A stretch of 64,000 nt of DNA from Flavobacterium johnsoniae (GCF_030388325.1 NZ_CP103794.1:4774001-4838000), one strand, 5' to 3'. Counted from the first letter of the stretch, positions 52,661 through 61,426 are shown. Program-made: numbers and translations. Notes: generated by a model from the letters alone, not told the origin.

Positions 52661-52693
52661 TTGCACAAATCAATTAACTAATTAATTTTTATA

Positions 52694-53863
52694 ATGAAAA
52701 AAATACTTTTTGTACTTACAGCTTCTGCAGCTATCATTTCTTGCAGCAAAGTTAAAGATGGAGAATACCTTATTACAGGTACTGCTACAGGAATTGAAAA
52801 CGGAAAAACAATCATTTTACAAGGTGCTGATCCGGCTACAAGAATGCCAGTTTCTTTAGATACAGTAAAAGTTGAAAACGGAAAATTTGAAATAAAAGGA
52901 AAAGTAACTGAACCAGCTTTCCATACTTTAATTTTACAAGGTGCTAATGGTCCTATTCCATTCATTCTTGAAACTGGAGAAATTAAAGTTAATATTGACA
53001 AAGATAGTATCCATAAATCTAAAGTTTCTGGAACTTACAATAACGATGAGTATGTTGCCTTTACAGAAGACATGACAAAAACTCAAAAAAACTTAATTGA
53101 TTTTCAGAAAAAGAATAATCAAAAAATGCAACAAGCTCAACAAGCTCAAGATACAGCAACTATCAACGGTTTGATGAAACAGTATATGACAATTCAAAAA
53201 GAGGTTCAGGAATCAAGCAAAACTAAATATTTAAAGTATGCTGAAACTCACCCAAAATCATTCATTACAGTTTTGATTGTTCAAAGTATGTTTAATGATC
53301 CAGCGGCAGATACAAAAAAATTAGAAGCACTTTACAATTCTTTAGATGAGTCTGTAAAAAATACTGCTCCAGGTAAAGAAATCAAAACTAGATTAGGTCA
53401 AGCAAAAATGCCATCAGTTGGTGCTACAGCTCCGGCAGTAGGCAGCCCTAACTGAAGAGCAGATTTTTCGGCTCCTAATCCAGAAGGAAAAATAGTTTCT
53501 CTAAAAGAAAGTTTAGGAAAAGTAACTATTGTAGATTTTTGGGCTTCTTGGTGCGGACCATGCAGACAAGAAAATCCTCATGTTGTGGCATTATATAAAG
53601 AATTACACTCAAAAGGTTTAAACATCATTGGAGTTTCTTTAGACAAAGATGCTGCTGCTTGGAAACAAGCGATTGCAAAAGATGGATTAACTTGGACTCA
53701 CGTTTCGAACTTAAAACATTGGGAAGAGCCAATTGCTAAGCAATACAATGTTGAAGCAATTCCAGCTACTTTTATACTTGATGCAAACGGAAAAGTAGTT
53801 GCACAAGATTTAAGAGGTTCTGCATTAAAAGAAAAAATACTAGCGCTTTTAGCAGCTAAATAA
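52694..53863 (+). pseudogene. TlpA/ResA-like thioredoxin lipoprotein with DUF4369, interrupted by in-frame TGA
   Basis: A single reading frame of 390 codons is broken only by a TGA at 53453-53455. The first 253 codons give a lipoprotein (lipobox IISC) with an N-terminal DUF4369 domain (GEYLITGTATGIENGKTIIL) and a helical linker. The frame continues after the TGA with ADFSAPNPEGKIVSLKESLG, VDFWASWCGPCRQENP (catalytic CxxC) and VEAIPATFILDANG, a complete TlpA-type thioredoxin. Without read-through the second part lacks its own start before the WCGPC motif. Either a point nonsense event, sequencing error, or recoding. By family knowledge such proteins are periplasmic thiol-disulfide reductants. 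Confidence 0.75.
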
Positions 53864-53881
53864 TACTTAAGTATTCAGAAT

Positions 53882-53912
53882 AAAAAAATCTCCCTTGTGG
53901 AGATTTTTTTGT
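53882..53912 (+). terminator. Terminator after TlpA-like gene
   Basis: Perfect 12-bp stem aaaaaaatctcc / ggagattttttt, loop cttgt. The remaining 260 bases up to the tRNA promoter show nothing recognisable. Confidence 0.88.
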
Positions 53913-54177
53913 TTTATAAATAATGATAAAATCCATAAAGAAGAAATTTCAAAAGCCTAAATTAACTCACTATTTATTCTAATACATCAATAACAACAAA
54001 GCTTAACGCCTTAACAAAACTTAAGTTCAATACAAAAACCAGAAAAACAGCAAAGAGAATAATCTTACATTCTGAAATAAATCAAAAAAAAATTGAACAA
54101 TGGCGTTTTTTATTTTATTCAATTCCAACTAATTAAAAAATAACTTTAAAATAACTTAAAATTAAGTTCTTTTTTTG

Positions 54178-54208
54178 TTTGGAAATGTAGAAAGAGTTCC
54201 TATCTTTG
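54178..54208 (+). promoter_or_regulatory. Promoter of tRNA-Tyr
   Basis: TTTG at 54178-54181, a 19-base spacer and TATCTTTG at 54201-54208: a full Bacteroidota promoter, 38 bases before the tRNA. Confidence 0.8.
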
Positions 54209-54246
54209 CCACCGCTTAGAACAACAAAGCACAACAAGCTGAGATC

Positions 54247-54327
54247 GGGGAGATACTCAAGCGGCCAACGAGGGCAGACTGTAAATCTGCTGTGTGAACT
54301 TCGCAGGTTCGAATCCTGCTCTCCCCA
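54247..54327 (+). tRNA. tRNA-Tyr (GUA)
   Basis: Class II tRNA of 81 bases. Acceptor GGGGAGA pairs with TCTCCCC, D-stem CTC/GAG, anticodon stem GCAGA/TCTGC around the loop CTGTAAA (anticodon GTA), a long variable arm and T-arm GCAGG-TTCGAAT-CCTGC. Discriminator A; CCA is not encoded. A conjugative element integrase gene begins about 290 bases downstream, so the 3' region may be the insertion neighbourhood. Confidence 0.97.
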
Positions 54328-54332
54328 CGGAA

Positions 54333-54441
54333 AGGCCTAAAAGGCGGAAAACTTAAAGTTTTCATTCTTTTCAAAAAGCCAAAAAAAATGTCTGAAGACC
54401 TGCAAATTCAAGGATTTGCAGGTTTTTTTTATTTTAGGCCT
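54333..54441. repeat. Inverted repeat around terminator, tRNA/ICE junction
   Basis: AGGCCTAAAA (54333-54342) and TTTTAGGCCT (54432-54441) enclose a terminator hairpin. Its position between tRNA-Tyr and the integrase makes it a candidate for the element's left end region. No second att copy is visible in the window. Confidence 0.5.
54398..54430 (+). terminator. Terminator after tRNA-Tyr
   Basis: Perfect 10-bp stem acctgcaaat / atttgcaggt (54398-54407 with 54414-54423) followed by eight T. Confidence 0.9.
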
Positions 54442-54486
54442 GTTTTCAATATTTATAAATCCTCACAAAATTAAAGGTGCAGAATC

Positions 54487-54518
54487 GGTGCACTTTCCGG
54501 CGCGCTGAAAAGTGCACC
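54487..54518. promoter_or_regulatory. Inverted repeat upstream of integrase
   Basis: GGTGCACTTT (54487-54496) and AAAGTGCACC (54509-54518) around a GC-rich loop; a further GGTGCA lies at 54477. It could be an arm-type integrase site, an operator or a transcript hairpin. GC content rises from about this point. Confidence 0.45.
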
Positions 54519-54619
54519 AGAAACAGCAAAAATCCCTTATACTACAGGGGGTTAACGAGATTAACGACTTGATTTGGCAGTAATATTATTCTACATTTAT
54601 TAATTTAAAAAGTAGGATT

Positions 54620-55927
54620 ATGTTGGAAAGCAGTTTTGGTTTGGGATTCTTTTTAAAAAGACCCAAAATAGAAAGTAAAGAATGGATTGTGTATTTCAGA
54701 ATAACTGTTGACGGTATCCGTAAGGAAAGCTCAACCAAAAGAAAATGGGATAGTACACGATGGGATCAAAGGTTCGAAAGAGCGGTCGGCTCAAAGGAAG
54801 ATGCAAAGTCGCTGAACTTCTTTTTGGATTCGCTGACTTTAAAAATCAATGAAATCAAAACCGAAATGATGTACAGCGGCAAACTCATAACCGCTGAGAA
54901 AATTATGGACGAGGTTCTCGGCAGGACAGCGCCGAAGATCAAGGTGCTCGAGGAATTTCAAAAGCATAATGATGAAATGGAGGCGCTTCTTGGAAAAGGC
55001 TATGCAAAAGGCACCCTTGACCGGTTTACCATTACTAAAAACCATTTGACTGCGTTTATAAAATTCAAGCTTAAAAAGCACGATCTTGAATTTGCGGATT
55101 TGAATCTTGAGTTTGTAAAGGATTTCGAGTTTTACCTTAGAACTGTACGCGACTGCAGCAACAACACCACCCTCAAATACATTGCAAATTTCAAAAAGAT
55201 TGTAATCCGCGCCATTGATAAGGAGTTAATCACCAAGGACCCATTTAAGAACTTTAAGGGACGTAAAACGAAACTGGTAAAAAAACCACTCACCGCACAG
55301 GAATTGTACGAACTTGAAAGTCATTATTTCACAACTGACAGGCTCAACGTAGTAAGGGATGTATTTGTCTTCCAATGCTACACTGGCCTGGCTTACATAG
55401 ACGCTTATCAATTAAAGAAAACGGATATCAAAGAAGGCATTGATGGAAATCTATGGATTATGTCCGAAAGGCAGAAAACAAACTCATCATTTAATGTCCC
55501 TCTTCTTCCCCAAGCACTGAAAATAGTTGAAAAATATAAAGAGCACCCGCTGTGTATCCAGCGCGGAACCGTGCTTCCTGTTTCATCCAACCAGAAAATG
55601 AATGAGTATCTAAAAGAGGTGGCAGTCTTGTGTGGCTTTCCTTTTACATTAAACACGCATATGGCCCGCCGTACATTTGGAAGCACTGTGACATTAAATA
55701 ACAACGTCCCTATTAATGTAGTTAAAGAACTGCTGGGTCATGCATCGGTAAAACAGACTGAGGCATATGCTATAACTGAGCAGGCTACAATCGGTCGTGA
55801 AATGTCAATTCTGAATAAAAAGCTGAACAAAAACGCTTCCAAGATTTCAAAACCGGACTTAGCGGTTCTCGGAAGACTTGAAAAAGAAATCCAGGCAATT
55901 AAAAAGAAATACAACATAACTTCTTGA
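54620..55927 (+). CDS. int: Tyrosine recombinase (integrase) of the conjugative element
   Basis: 435 residues: arm-binding N-terminal part (about 1-110), SAM-like core-binding domain (about 110-215) and catalytic domain. Conserved HxxR (NTHMARRTFGSTV), LLGHASVKQTEAYA with the histidine and the nucleophile Tyr. The first catalytic Arg (box I, normally TGLR) is Ala here (CYTGLAYIDAYQL), as in a group of Bacteroidota integrases that includes IntDOT-like enzymes. It probably mediates insertion at or near tRNA-Tyr and excision. It converges with the small HTH genes; a shared terminator separates them. Confidence 0.92.
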   Translation: MLESSFGLGFFLKRPKIESKEWIVYFRITVDGIRKESSTKRKWDSTRWDQRFERAVGSKEDAKSLNFFLDSLTLKINEIKTEMMYSGKLITAEKIMDEVLGRTAPKIKVLEEFQKHNDEMEALLGKGYAKGTLDRFTITKNHLTAFIKFKLKKHDLEFADLNLEFVKDFEFYLRTVRDCSNNTTLKYIANFKKIVIRAIDKELITKDPFKNFKGRKTKLVKKPLTAQELYELESHYFTTDRLNVVRDVFVFQCYTGLAYIDAYQLKKTDIKEGIDGNLWIMSERQKTNSSFNVPLLPQALKIVEKYKEHPLCIQRGTVLPVSSNQKMNEYLKEVAVLCGFPFTLNTHMARRTFGSTVTLNNNVPINVVKELLGHASVKQTEAYAITEQATIGREMSILNKKLNKNASKISKPDLAVLGRLEKEIQAIKKKYNITS

Positions 55928-55955
55928 AACTTGCTTTCAGATGGTAATTAAAATC

Positions 55956-55994
55956 AAAGAGGCTATCTCAACAATTCTGAGATAGCCTCTTTTT
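55956..55994. terminator. Bidirectional terminator between int and HTH operon
   Basis: Perfect 15-bp stem aaagaggctatctca / tgagatagcctcttt, loop acaattc; T-run on the plus strand. The stop codon of the minus-strand gene (55968) lies inside the left arm. Confidence 0.9.
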
Positions 55995-56288
55995 ATATAG
56001 TTTAACTACACTTTTATAACCCGGATGATAAGACGGGCTGTATTTAATATAACCTAATTCCTGCAGCTGTTTAAAATATTTGTGATAAGTGGGTAGTGTA
56101 TTTACATGCGCCATTTCCATAATTTTACTTCGGCTGACTTGTATCCTCCTACCCTGCCCCTGTCTGTAACCCAATCCTAATATTGCCGTTAAAATTGACA
56201 AATGCCACACATTAAGCTTTGGATCAGCAATATAAACTGAAAGATATTCCATGATATTGCTTTCTTTTAATTTCTTAGTCTTTTTCAT
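55968..56288 (-). CDS. Small winged-helix-like protein of the element
   Basis: About 106 residues from the ATG at 56288 (MKKTKKLKES); longer and shorter starts exist. IQVSRSKIMEMAHVNTLPTYHKYFKQLQELGYIKYSPSYHPG, split over helix-turn-helix and wing, looks like a winged-helix replication or regulatory protein. It is paralogous to the gene at 56634 (TYHK..L..GYI/L.Y.P). It overlaps the HTH gene upstream by 14 bases. Function unknown, element-borne. Confidence 0.68.
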   Translation of the reverse strand: MKKTKKLKESNIMEYLSVYIADPKLNVWHLSILTAILGLGYRQGQGRRIQVSRSKIMEMAHVNTLPTYHKYFKQLQELGYIKYSPSYHPGYKSVVKLYKKRLSQNC

Positions 56289-56550
56289 CCCTAAAAAGTT
56301 TTTGAATATCTTCTCTATTGTAATAATAGGATCCAAGCACTTTCTTAAAACGTACTTTTTGTGATGTTCTAAGAGTCTGAACAGATCCGGCAGAAATGTC
56401 GAGCATCCTGCGGACAGCCTTACTTTTCAGCCACTCAGATTCCCTTTCAATATTTTCTGCATTAAAAGCTTCCGAAACCGCATTACGGATTGTATCGGTC
56501 ATTAACAGTCCAAACTGCCTTAAATCGTCTTTTGTTATAAGTTCTTCCAT
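56275..56550 (-). CDS. Excisionase-like HTH protein
   Basis: 91 residues. The C-terminal 45 residues are a MerR/excisionase-type HTH: EWLKSKAVRRMLDISAGSVQ, then RFKKVLGSYYYNREDIQKLF. Such proteins in Bacteroidota elements act as excision factors or regulators; which role applies here is not shown. It forms a small operon with the winged-helix gene downstream. Confidence 0.78.
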   Translation of the reverse strand: MEELITKDDLRQFGLLMTDTIRNAVSEAFNAENIERESEWLKSKAVRRMLDISAGSVQTLRTSQKVRFKKVLGSYYYNREDIQKLFRDEKD

Positions 56551-56633
56551 AAAATACCGGCTTAATGCGTTACAAAAAATTAAATCATATACTTAAAAAG
56601 ATCATCGTCATTCCAAAAAAATTGCCGCAAAGC

Positions 56634-56921
56634 TTACTCCAAATAAAAATAAACACTGCTTCTTTTGTTCTTATTCTTTGTCGGGACATAAATAAGATAA
56701 CCGTAATCATCTAATTCGCGCATGCATTTATGATAAGTTTTTGGAGATACAACCTTAGCGATATTCTGGATTTCAATACTGTATGCCTGAATTGGATTTA
56801 TAAAATTCCTGTTTGCGCGAAATTGAAGCAGGGCGGCAAAAATTGCAATGTGAGTTGTGCTGATTCTGAAATCATTTTCAATTGCCTGAAAAAATCCCGA
56901 TAAAAGCTTAAAATCTTCCAT
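56634..56921 (-). CDS. Winged-helix-like paralogue of the 55968 gene
   Basis: 95 residues from the ATG at 56921 (MEDFKLLSGFFQ). ISTTHIAIFAALLQF, then KVVSPKTYHKCMRELDDYGYLIYVP and KNKNKRSSVYFYLE mirror the 55968 protein (TYHK, L..LGYI, Y.P). The upstream extension would overlap the 56944 gene and is rejected. Role unknown. Confidence 0.65.
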   Translation of the reverse strand: MEDFKLLSGFFQAIENDFRISTTHIAIFAALLQFRANRNFINPIQAYSIEIQNIAKVVSPKTYHKCMRELDDYGYLIYVPTKNKNKRSSVYFYLE

Positions 56922-56943
56922 AACTCTATAAGATAAATAAACA

Positions 56944-57975
56944 TCACATATGATGAGATTTTTTTGCGGTCTGAGTCTCAATATTGTGCTGTGGTTTCAG
57001 CAGCGGGCTAATTTTACAGCCGCTTTTAATTTCTCCCAGACTAAGTTTCTGCATTCTGTCATTATAAAAATTCAAGGTTTTAAACCGTGGATTTGCTTCC
57101 AAAAAAACCTTCATTTCTCTCCCTTGTATCATAAAAGCAACTTCTTCCCTCTTCCCCTTTTTCAAAGAATCGACCAGGGATTCGAATGTCTCATAGTCAT
57201 CATTTTTAAGAGGAACAGTCCTTAAAGCATTGCTTACATTGTATCCATACGATTCTGGAAATTCATGCATCCTATAATTGTCATTAAGATCCCTGTCGTT
57301 GAAGCTAAACTGTTTCCAGGTTCCGCTTTTTAGAACTGCTCTTCCTGCAAGCATTTCGTATGCTTCAGCTGCGCTGAAGCCCTCAGATTTTTCATTCTTA
57401 AAGTAATGTGTACATCGGCTGGATGGCGACGAATCTGTATAAAGAATTGATCTGAATCCATCAAATTGGTAAGCCCCCTGCGCATCTTTTACAAATTGAA
57501 GTGAATGTTCAAGTCTTTCATTCTCTGAGATGTGATAAGAAACAGGAACAGTAAAATTTAACAGCTGTTCCTTCATATTCGCCAATACTTTGCCATAAGC
57601 CTCATGAAAACCGCATTTTATCAACTGTTCCTCTAAAGTTTTCTTGTTTAATTCCAGATCTTTAAGATAATCCTGTTTATCTATCCTTTCAAAAACAACA
57701 GCACTAAGCGCTCCATTTACAAGCCTAACAATGATATTGGGATAGACTTGATGCTTCAATTTGTTATATTCATGCTTAAGAAACCTGAGAGTTATTTTTT
57801 CATCTACAGCTTTCGTCTTTTCATATTTAAAAAGTAACATCTTAAAAAATTTCAGTTTCTCTATGCCACAAGAGCGTTCTATATTAGGGCTGTTCTGAAA
57901 TAGAAATTTTAATTTTTCTTCCTTGGACTGCCACACTTTTATCTCATTTTCTACTCGATTGTTTTCAGAAGACAT
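56944..57975 (-). CDS. Element protein of unknown function, paralogue A
   Basis: 343 residues. Its C-terminal about 220 residues are similar to the neighbouring protein at 58003: AYEMLAGRAV, ESYGYNVSNAL, SLVDSLKKGKREEVAFMIQG and FLEANPRFKTLNFYNDRMQKL have counterparts there. An extra N-terminal about 110 residues are charged and helical. Proteins with this repeat are common in Bacteroidota conjugative elements; I cannot give a function. Gap of 27 bases to paralogue B. Confidence 0.65.
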   Translation of the reverse strand: MSSENNRVENEIKVWQSKEEKLKFLFQNSPNIERSCGIEKLKFFKMLLFKYEKTKAVDEKITLRFLKHEYNKLKHQVYPNIIVRLVNGALSAVVFERIDKQDYLKDLELNKKTLEEQLIKCGFHEAYGKVLANMKEQLLNFTVPVSYHISENERLEHSLQFVKDAQGAYQFDGFRSILYTDSSPSSRCTHYFKNEKSEGFSAAEAYEMLAGRAVLKSGTWKQFSFNDRDLNDNYRMHEFPESYGYNVSNALRTVPLKNDDYETFESLVDSLKKGKREEVAFMIQGREMKVFLEANPRFKTLNFYNDRMQKLSLGEIKSGCKISPLLKPQHNIETQTAKKSHHM

Positions 57976-58002
57976 AACTCAGTTTTAATTTATTTAAGCA
58001 CC

Positions 58003-58806
58003 TTAAACCGATCTGCCCGCTTTTTTTGAACGGGAATTAATTTTTTTTTCTTTCTGAGAGGTCTCATCGGAATTGTCAGCCAGGTCTGCGCTCTTTCCTT
58101 TGGACTGCGACTGCTTCTCGTTCTTGCTTTCACGGTCATTTATTCTCTGCAGAGAAGAATCATAAACCTTAATAGTCTTAAACTGGGGATTAGCTTCCAC
58201 AAACTGTTTTCTCTCCTCTCCTCCTACCACAAAAGTTACGGACTGTAGATTGCCTTTTTTCAGAGAGTTCATCAAATCTTCCTTGTACTGAGGTGTCAGA
58301 AGTTCTTTTATCGAATGCTTTTCCAGCGAAGCTTCCAGATCATATCCATAGTTCTGATGATAATGCTGAAGCTTGAAATTTCCACGGTCGTCACTTTCTT
58401 TGAAGTCCATACGAATCCAGCAATTATAGGCTTCACCGTCCTTATTCTTTAAATCCTTATTGACCGATCTGCCCTCCATCAAATTATACGCCTCTTTGAG
58501 AGTGATGCTGGTATTATCATTGTTAATATAAAAAATCTGTTCCAATCCCGGCTTATTATCCTCTTTTTGTAGATTAACCTGATAGGAATTGAAAAAATAC
58601 ATATCGCTCTGGTCGGACTTTTTAAAATTCAGTTCAACAGTGACTGTATCTTTGTTAGGGACACCATTGTTCATAATACCGGTATGCATTAATTTAAAAT
58701 CCTTATCCCCCTTCTGAATATTCTCTCTTAATTCAGCATCAAAAGTTTCTCCGAATCCAGTATATTTTAACTGGTCTTTCAGATACTGTACATTTTTCTC
58801 GTTCAT
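58003..58806 (-). CDS. Element protein of unknown function, paralogue B
   Basis: About 267 residues (start at 58806, or three codons earlier at 58815). Core: AYNLMEGRSV, QNYGYDLEASLEKHSI, LMNSLKKGNLQSVTFVVGG and FVEANPQFKTIKVYDSSLQRI. The C-terminal 45 residues are low-complexity and charged (SKNEKQSQSKGKSADLADN, QKEKKINSRSKKAG). The matching paragraphs in paralogue A show an intragenic or gene duplication inside the element. It lies 27 bases after traN. Confidence 0.68.
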   Translation of the reverse strand: MNEKNVQYLKDQLKYTGFGETFDAELRENIQKGDKDFKLMHTGIMNNGVPNKDTVTVELNFKKSDQSDMYFFNSYQVNLQKEDNKPGLEQIFYINNDNTSITLKEAYNLMEGRSVNKDLKNKDGEAYNCWIRMDFKESDDRGNFKLQHYHQNYGYDLEASLEKHSIKELLTPQYKEDLMNSLKKGNLQSVTFVVGGEERKQFVEANPQFKTIKVYDSSLQRINDRESKNEKQSQSKGKSADLADNSDETSQKEKKINSRSKKAGRSV

Positions 58807-58833
58807 GATATTCACATTTAAAATTAGTACTGA

Positions 58834-59664
58834 TTATAGGTTACCCAGTATTTCAAGATTAACCAGGTGCCTGTTTTTTATGTTAAGTTCCAGATGCCTG
58901 CCTCCATTTTTCTCAAAGACCTGCATTGTGAATTTCTTCTTTTCCGGTATCGTAAATTTAGCTATGGCAAAAACTACTGTAGTTTCAGATTTATCGGAAA
59001 TCCTGCTAAATTCTCCGGTGCATAAAAGCGGTGTCATTTCTATTTCCTGAGCTGCAGTTCTTTTGGATTTTTTCTGGTCTCGGATAAAAAAACGAAGTTG
59101 GTCCACATCGTAATTAATTCTGGAATCATTCCCTAAAACCAATCTGAAATACATCACGTCCTGATGAATAAAAATGCCGTCAACCTTAAACTCAATTTCT
59201 GCATTTTTTGAACCCAGTCCGCTTACCTTATTTTTCTTGGATAGAGCAAACAGGGCATATTCTTTTATTTCTTTCTGGTTTTCGTTCTCAAGGGAAAACA
59301 GCAGCGATTTATCGTCACCAATTCGTAACCGTGCATCCACATTTAATGTAGGACACAGATCATCAAAATTTAAAATGAAACTGTAAAGATTACCGTCGGA
59401 AGTTACAACAGTCAGGTTAGTCTGTGGAAAATTCTGCTTGCCAGCTTTAAGAAGCAGGATATTTTCAACTCCCTTTGCTTTCTGTACCAGAACATCACGG
59501 CTTCCGATATCAAGGCTTTTTACTGCATACGGAAATAAAATACTGGTGGTTTTTGTATAGCTAAGCTGTATATTATTAAATTCGGCTTTAGCATCATACT
59601 GTGCAGAAACTGAAAAACCAGCCAGAAAAATAAATGTGATAATTAGTGTCTCTAAATTTTTCAT
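58834..59664 (-). CDS. traN: Conjugative transfer protein TraN (DUF4138)
   Basis: 276 residues with a signal peptide (LIITFIFLAGFSVSAQ). FNNIQLSYTKTTSILFPYAVKSLDIGSRDVLVQK and GVENILLLKAGKQNFPQTNLTVVTSDGNLYSF are the hallmarks of TraN of Bacteroidota conjugative transposons; the order of blocks and length fit. By family knowledge it is a periplasmic/outer-membrane part of the type IV secretion channel, analogous to VirB9. It lies 17 bases after traM. Confidence 0.9.
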   Translation of the reverse strand: MKNLETLIITFIFLAGFSVSAQYDAKAEFNNIQLSYTKTTSILFPYAVKSLDIGSRDVLVQKAKGVENILLLKAGKQNFPQTNLTVVTSDGNLYSFILNFDDLCPTLNVDARLRIGDDKSLLFSLENENQKEIKEYALFALSKKNKVSGLGSKNAEIEFKVDGIFIHQDVMYFRLVLGNDSRINYDVDQLRFFIRDQKKSKRTAAQEIEMTPLLCTGEFSRISDKSETTVVFAIAKFTIPEKKKFTMQVFEKNGGRHLELNIKNRHLVNLEILGNL

Positions 59665-59681
59665 TTTCTTTTAGTTTAAAG

Positions 59682-60968
59682 TTATTGTTCATTCTTTTCT
59701 TTTTCATCGTAGAGAAGCACTTTGTAACCTGCCTTGACTGCTACTTTTATCAGCTTAACTTTCCTGCTTAAAAGTGATTTGGCTGCCTCCACTCCCATTC
59801 CTGCCGCCTGAGCTCCCCAAGAATCACTGACTCCTGCCAGTCCAATACTCTGCATGGACCTGTCAGCGGATGCTTTTGCTACATCCCTGTTTATGGTTCC
59901 AGGAATGTAAATGCCTTTAATGCCGTCTATATCAAAGACGGATAGTTCAACCGGGAAAATGGAATTCTGGTATTTTATGGTATTGATCTTTATTTCAAGC
60001 CTTTCTCCCTTAAGTGACGCTGTCCCAAAAACGAAACTGTTTTTTGGAATTAGTACGCCATTGATAAAAACGTCACTTGCAAGTCTGATTTTTACAATAG
60101 AACCGTTGACAATCGTCTGCGTTTCATGAACAGCTGCCTCAACTGCGTTCTGATTTTGTTCATCGTTGATTTCACCATCAAGCGAATAAAATGAATTTGC
60201 TGACTGCTCATAATTTACTTTGTTGGTCTGAAGAGAGCTCAGGTTTTGCTCTTCAGCTTTTCTGTTCACTGAAAAAACTTTTCCTTTTTGAAGCTTTGAG
60301 TTCTGACGCAGTTTCTCCTGTACACGTTCTGGGTGCTGGATATCCAGAATATTTTCCAGCATGCCGCCAAGCTGGGCAAGTTCAGGATCAGGCTCAGAAG
60401 GCGCACTCATGACTGCCATGAGCTGTTCAAGATTTTTTAACTCGGCTGATTCACCGTCAGGCATTTTCTGGTACTGAAATTCCCTCATATCCTGACCGCT
60501 CTGATATTCTTTTGGAGGCTCCGCAATAGCTTTCTGGAGCGCTTCAAGTTTCTGGTACATCTTCTTTTCATTCTCTGGTTTTAGATAGTCTGTTTTCAGT
60601 CCGTTTTGTTTATCATTCCATGCAACCTCATCCGTATCAAAAAAACGTTTTGATTCAAGATTATCATTATCTTCCGCACCAACCGAATAATTAGGATCTT
60701 TCTTTTTTTGTTCCTGCAGTTTTATAGAATCAATTGATGCCTGGTCATAATAGCTCATTTTATCCAAACTGGAATCTTCCTTTAGTTTTGGATTTGGAAG
60801 CAGCATATTAAATCCTTTTTTTTCAGTTCCTGAAATTGGATTTTCTGTTCCTTTGCCTCCTCCAAGCACCCAGAACAGCATGGTTATAAATGGAAGAACA
60901 AGCAGTGGAAGAACCAGCATCATACTGCGATTCTTTATCTCTCTGGTTGAAAGTGTTTTATGTTCCAT
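59682..60968 (-). CDS. traM: Conjugative transfer protein TraM
   Basis: 428 residues. One TM near the start (SMMLVLPLLVLPFITMLFWVLGGG), a long charged linker, and a C-terminal conserved part (IVKIRLASDVFINGVLIPKNSFVFGTASLKGERLEI, SVFDIDGIKGIYIPGTINRDVAKA) typical of TraM/VirB10-like proteins. By family knowledge it spans the periplasm and links inner and outer membrane parts of the transfer channel. Its start overlaps the end of the traL-like gene by 34 bases. Confidence 0.92.
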   Translation of the reverse strand: MEHKTLSTREIKNRSMMLVLPLLVLPFITMLFWVLGGGKGTENPISGTEKKGFNMLLPNPKLKEDSSLDKMSYYDQASIDSIKLQEQKKKDPNYSVGAEDNDNLESKRFFDTDEVAWNDKQNGLKTDYLKPENEKKMYQKLEALQKAIAEPPKEYQSGQDMREFQYQKMPDGESAELKNLEQLMAVMSAPSEPDPELAQLGGMLENILDIQHPERVQEKLRQNSKLQKGKVFSVNRKAEEQNLSSLQTNKVNYEQSANSFYSLDGEINDEQNQNAVEAAVHETQTIVNGSIVKIRLASDVFINGVLIPKNSFVFGTASLKGERLEIKINTIKYQNSIFPVELSVFDIDGIKGIYIPGTINRDVAKASADRSMQSIGLAGVSDSWGAQAAGMGVEAAKSLLSRKVKLIKVAVKAGYKVLLYDEKEKNEQ

Positions 60969-61426
60969 AATCTTATTTTTTTATAGTTAGATGAATTAGT
61001 TTCCTTGAGATTCGGACTGCTGGTAAAATCTTCAGCGTTGGAATTTTGATTTTTAGACCAATCGATTAAGTCTGCTGCATTTATCACACTATCAATATAT
61101 CTGCTGATATTGGATCTCTCAGCATATTTGTTAAATGGCAGATCCAGAGAATGCATATGGCCTACCTCATCACCATAAGCATGCTTAAGCACTTTTACTG
61201 CATCAATGTTCATTGATTTTTGACTTTCTGACAGAAAACCGCTCAATGCGTTATAAACACATAAAATCGTTCCAAGGGCCGCAAAAATGATTACTGAAAA
61301 CTTAAGCTGTGAATTTGAAAGGTCTCTAGTCAGCCTATTCATTTTTTTTACCCACCAGAATCTGATTATCATATATGACCTTGAAGACTTTACATTCTGT
61401 CTTTGTTTTCGCATCAGACTTCTCAT
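60935..61426 (-). CDS. TraL-like small transfer membrane protein
   Basis: 163 residues if started at the ATG that overlaps the traK stop (ATGA); an alternative start at 61342 (MNRLTRDLSN) would give 135. One TM segment (SVIIFAALGTILCVYNALSG), the rest charged and helical. Position between traK and traM is that of traL in this group of elements. Sequence similarity to TraL is not evident by eye, so the call rests on order. Confidence 0.6.
   Translation of the reverse strand: MRSLMRKQRQNVKSSRSYMIIRFWWVKKMNRLTRDLSNSQLKFSVIIFAALGTILCVYNALSGFLSESQKSMNIDAVKVLKHAYGDEVGHMHSLDLPFNKYAERSNISRYIDSVINAADLIDWSKNQNSNAEDFTSSPNLKETNSSNYKKIRLWNIKHFQPER

Noticed and set aside
53453..53455. TGA as a selenocysteine codon
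   Set aside because: It is in a linker and not at the catalytic CxxC, and no SECIS-like hairpin follows; read-through or error is more likely.
54390..54480. Short ORF beginning ATGTCTGAAGACCTG downstream of tRNA-Tyr
   Set aside because: Its codons overlap a perfect terminator stem and T-run, so it is not a plausible gene.
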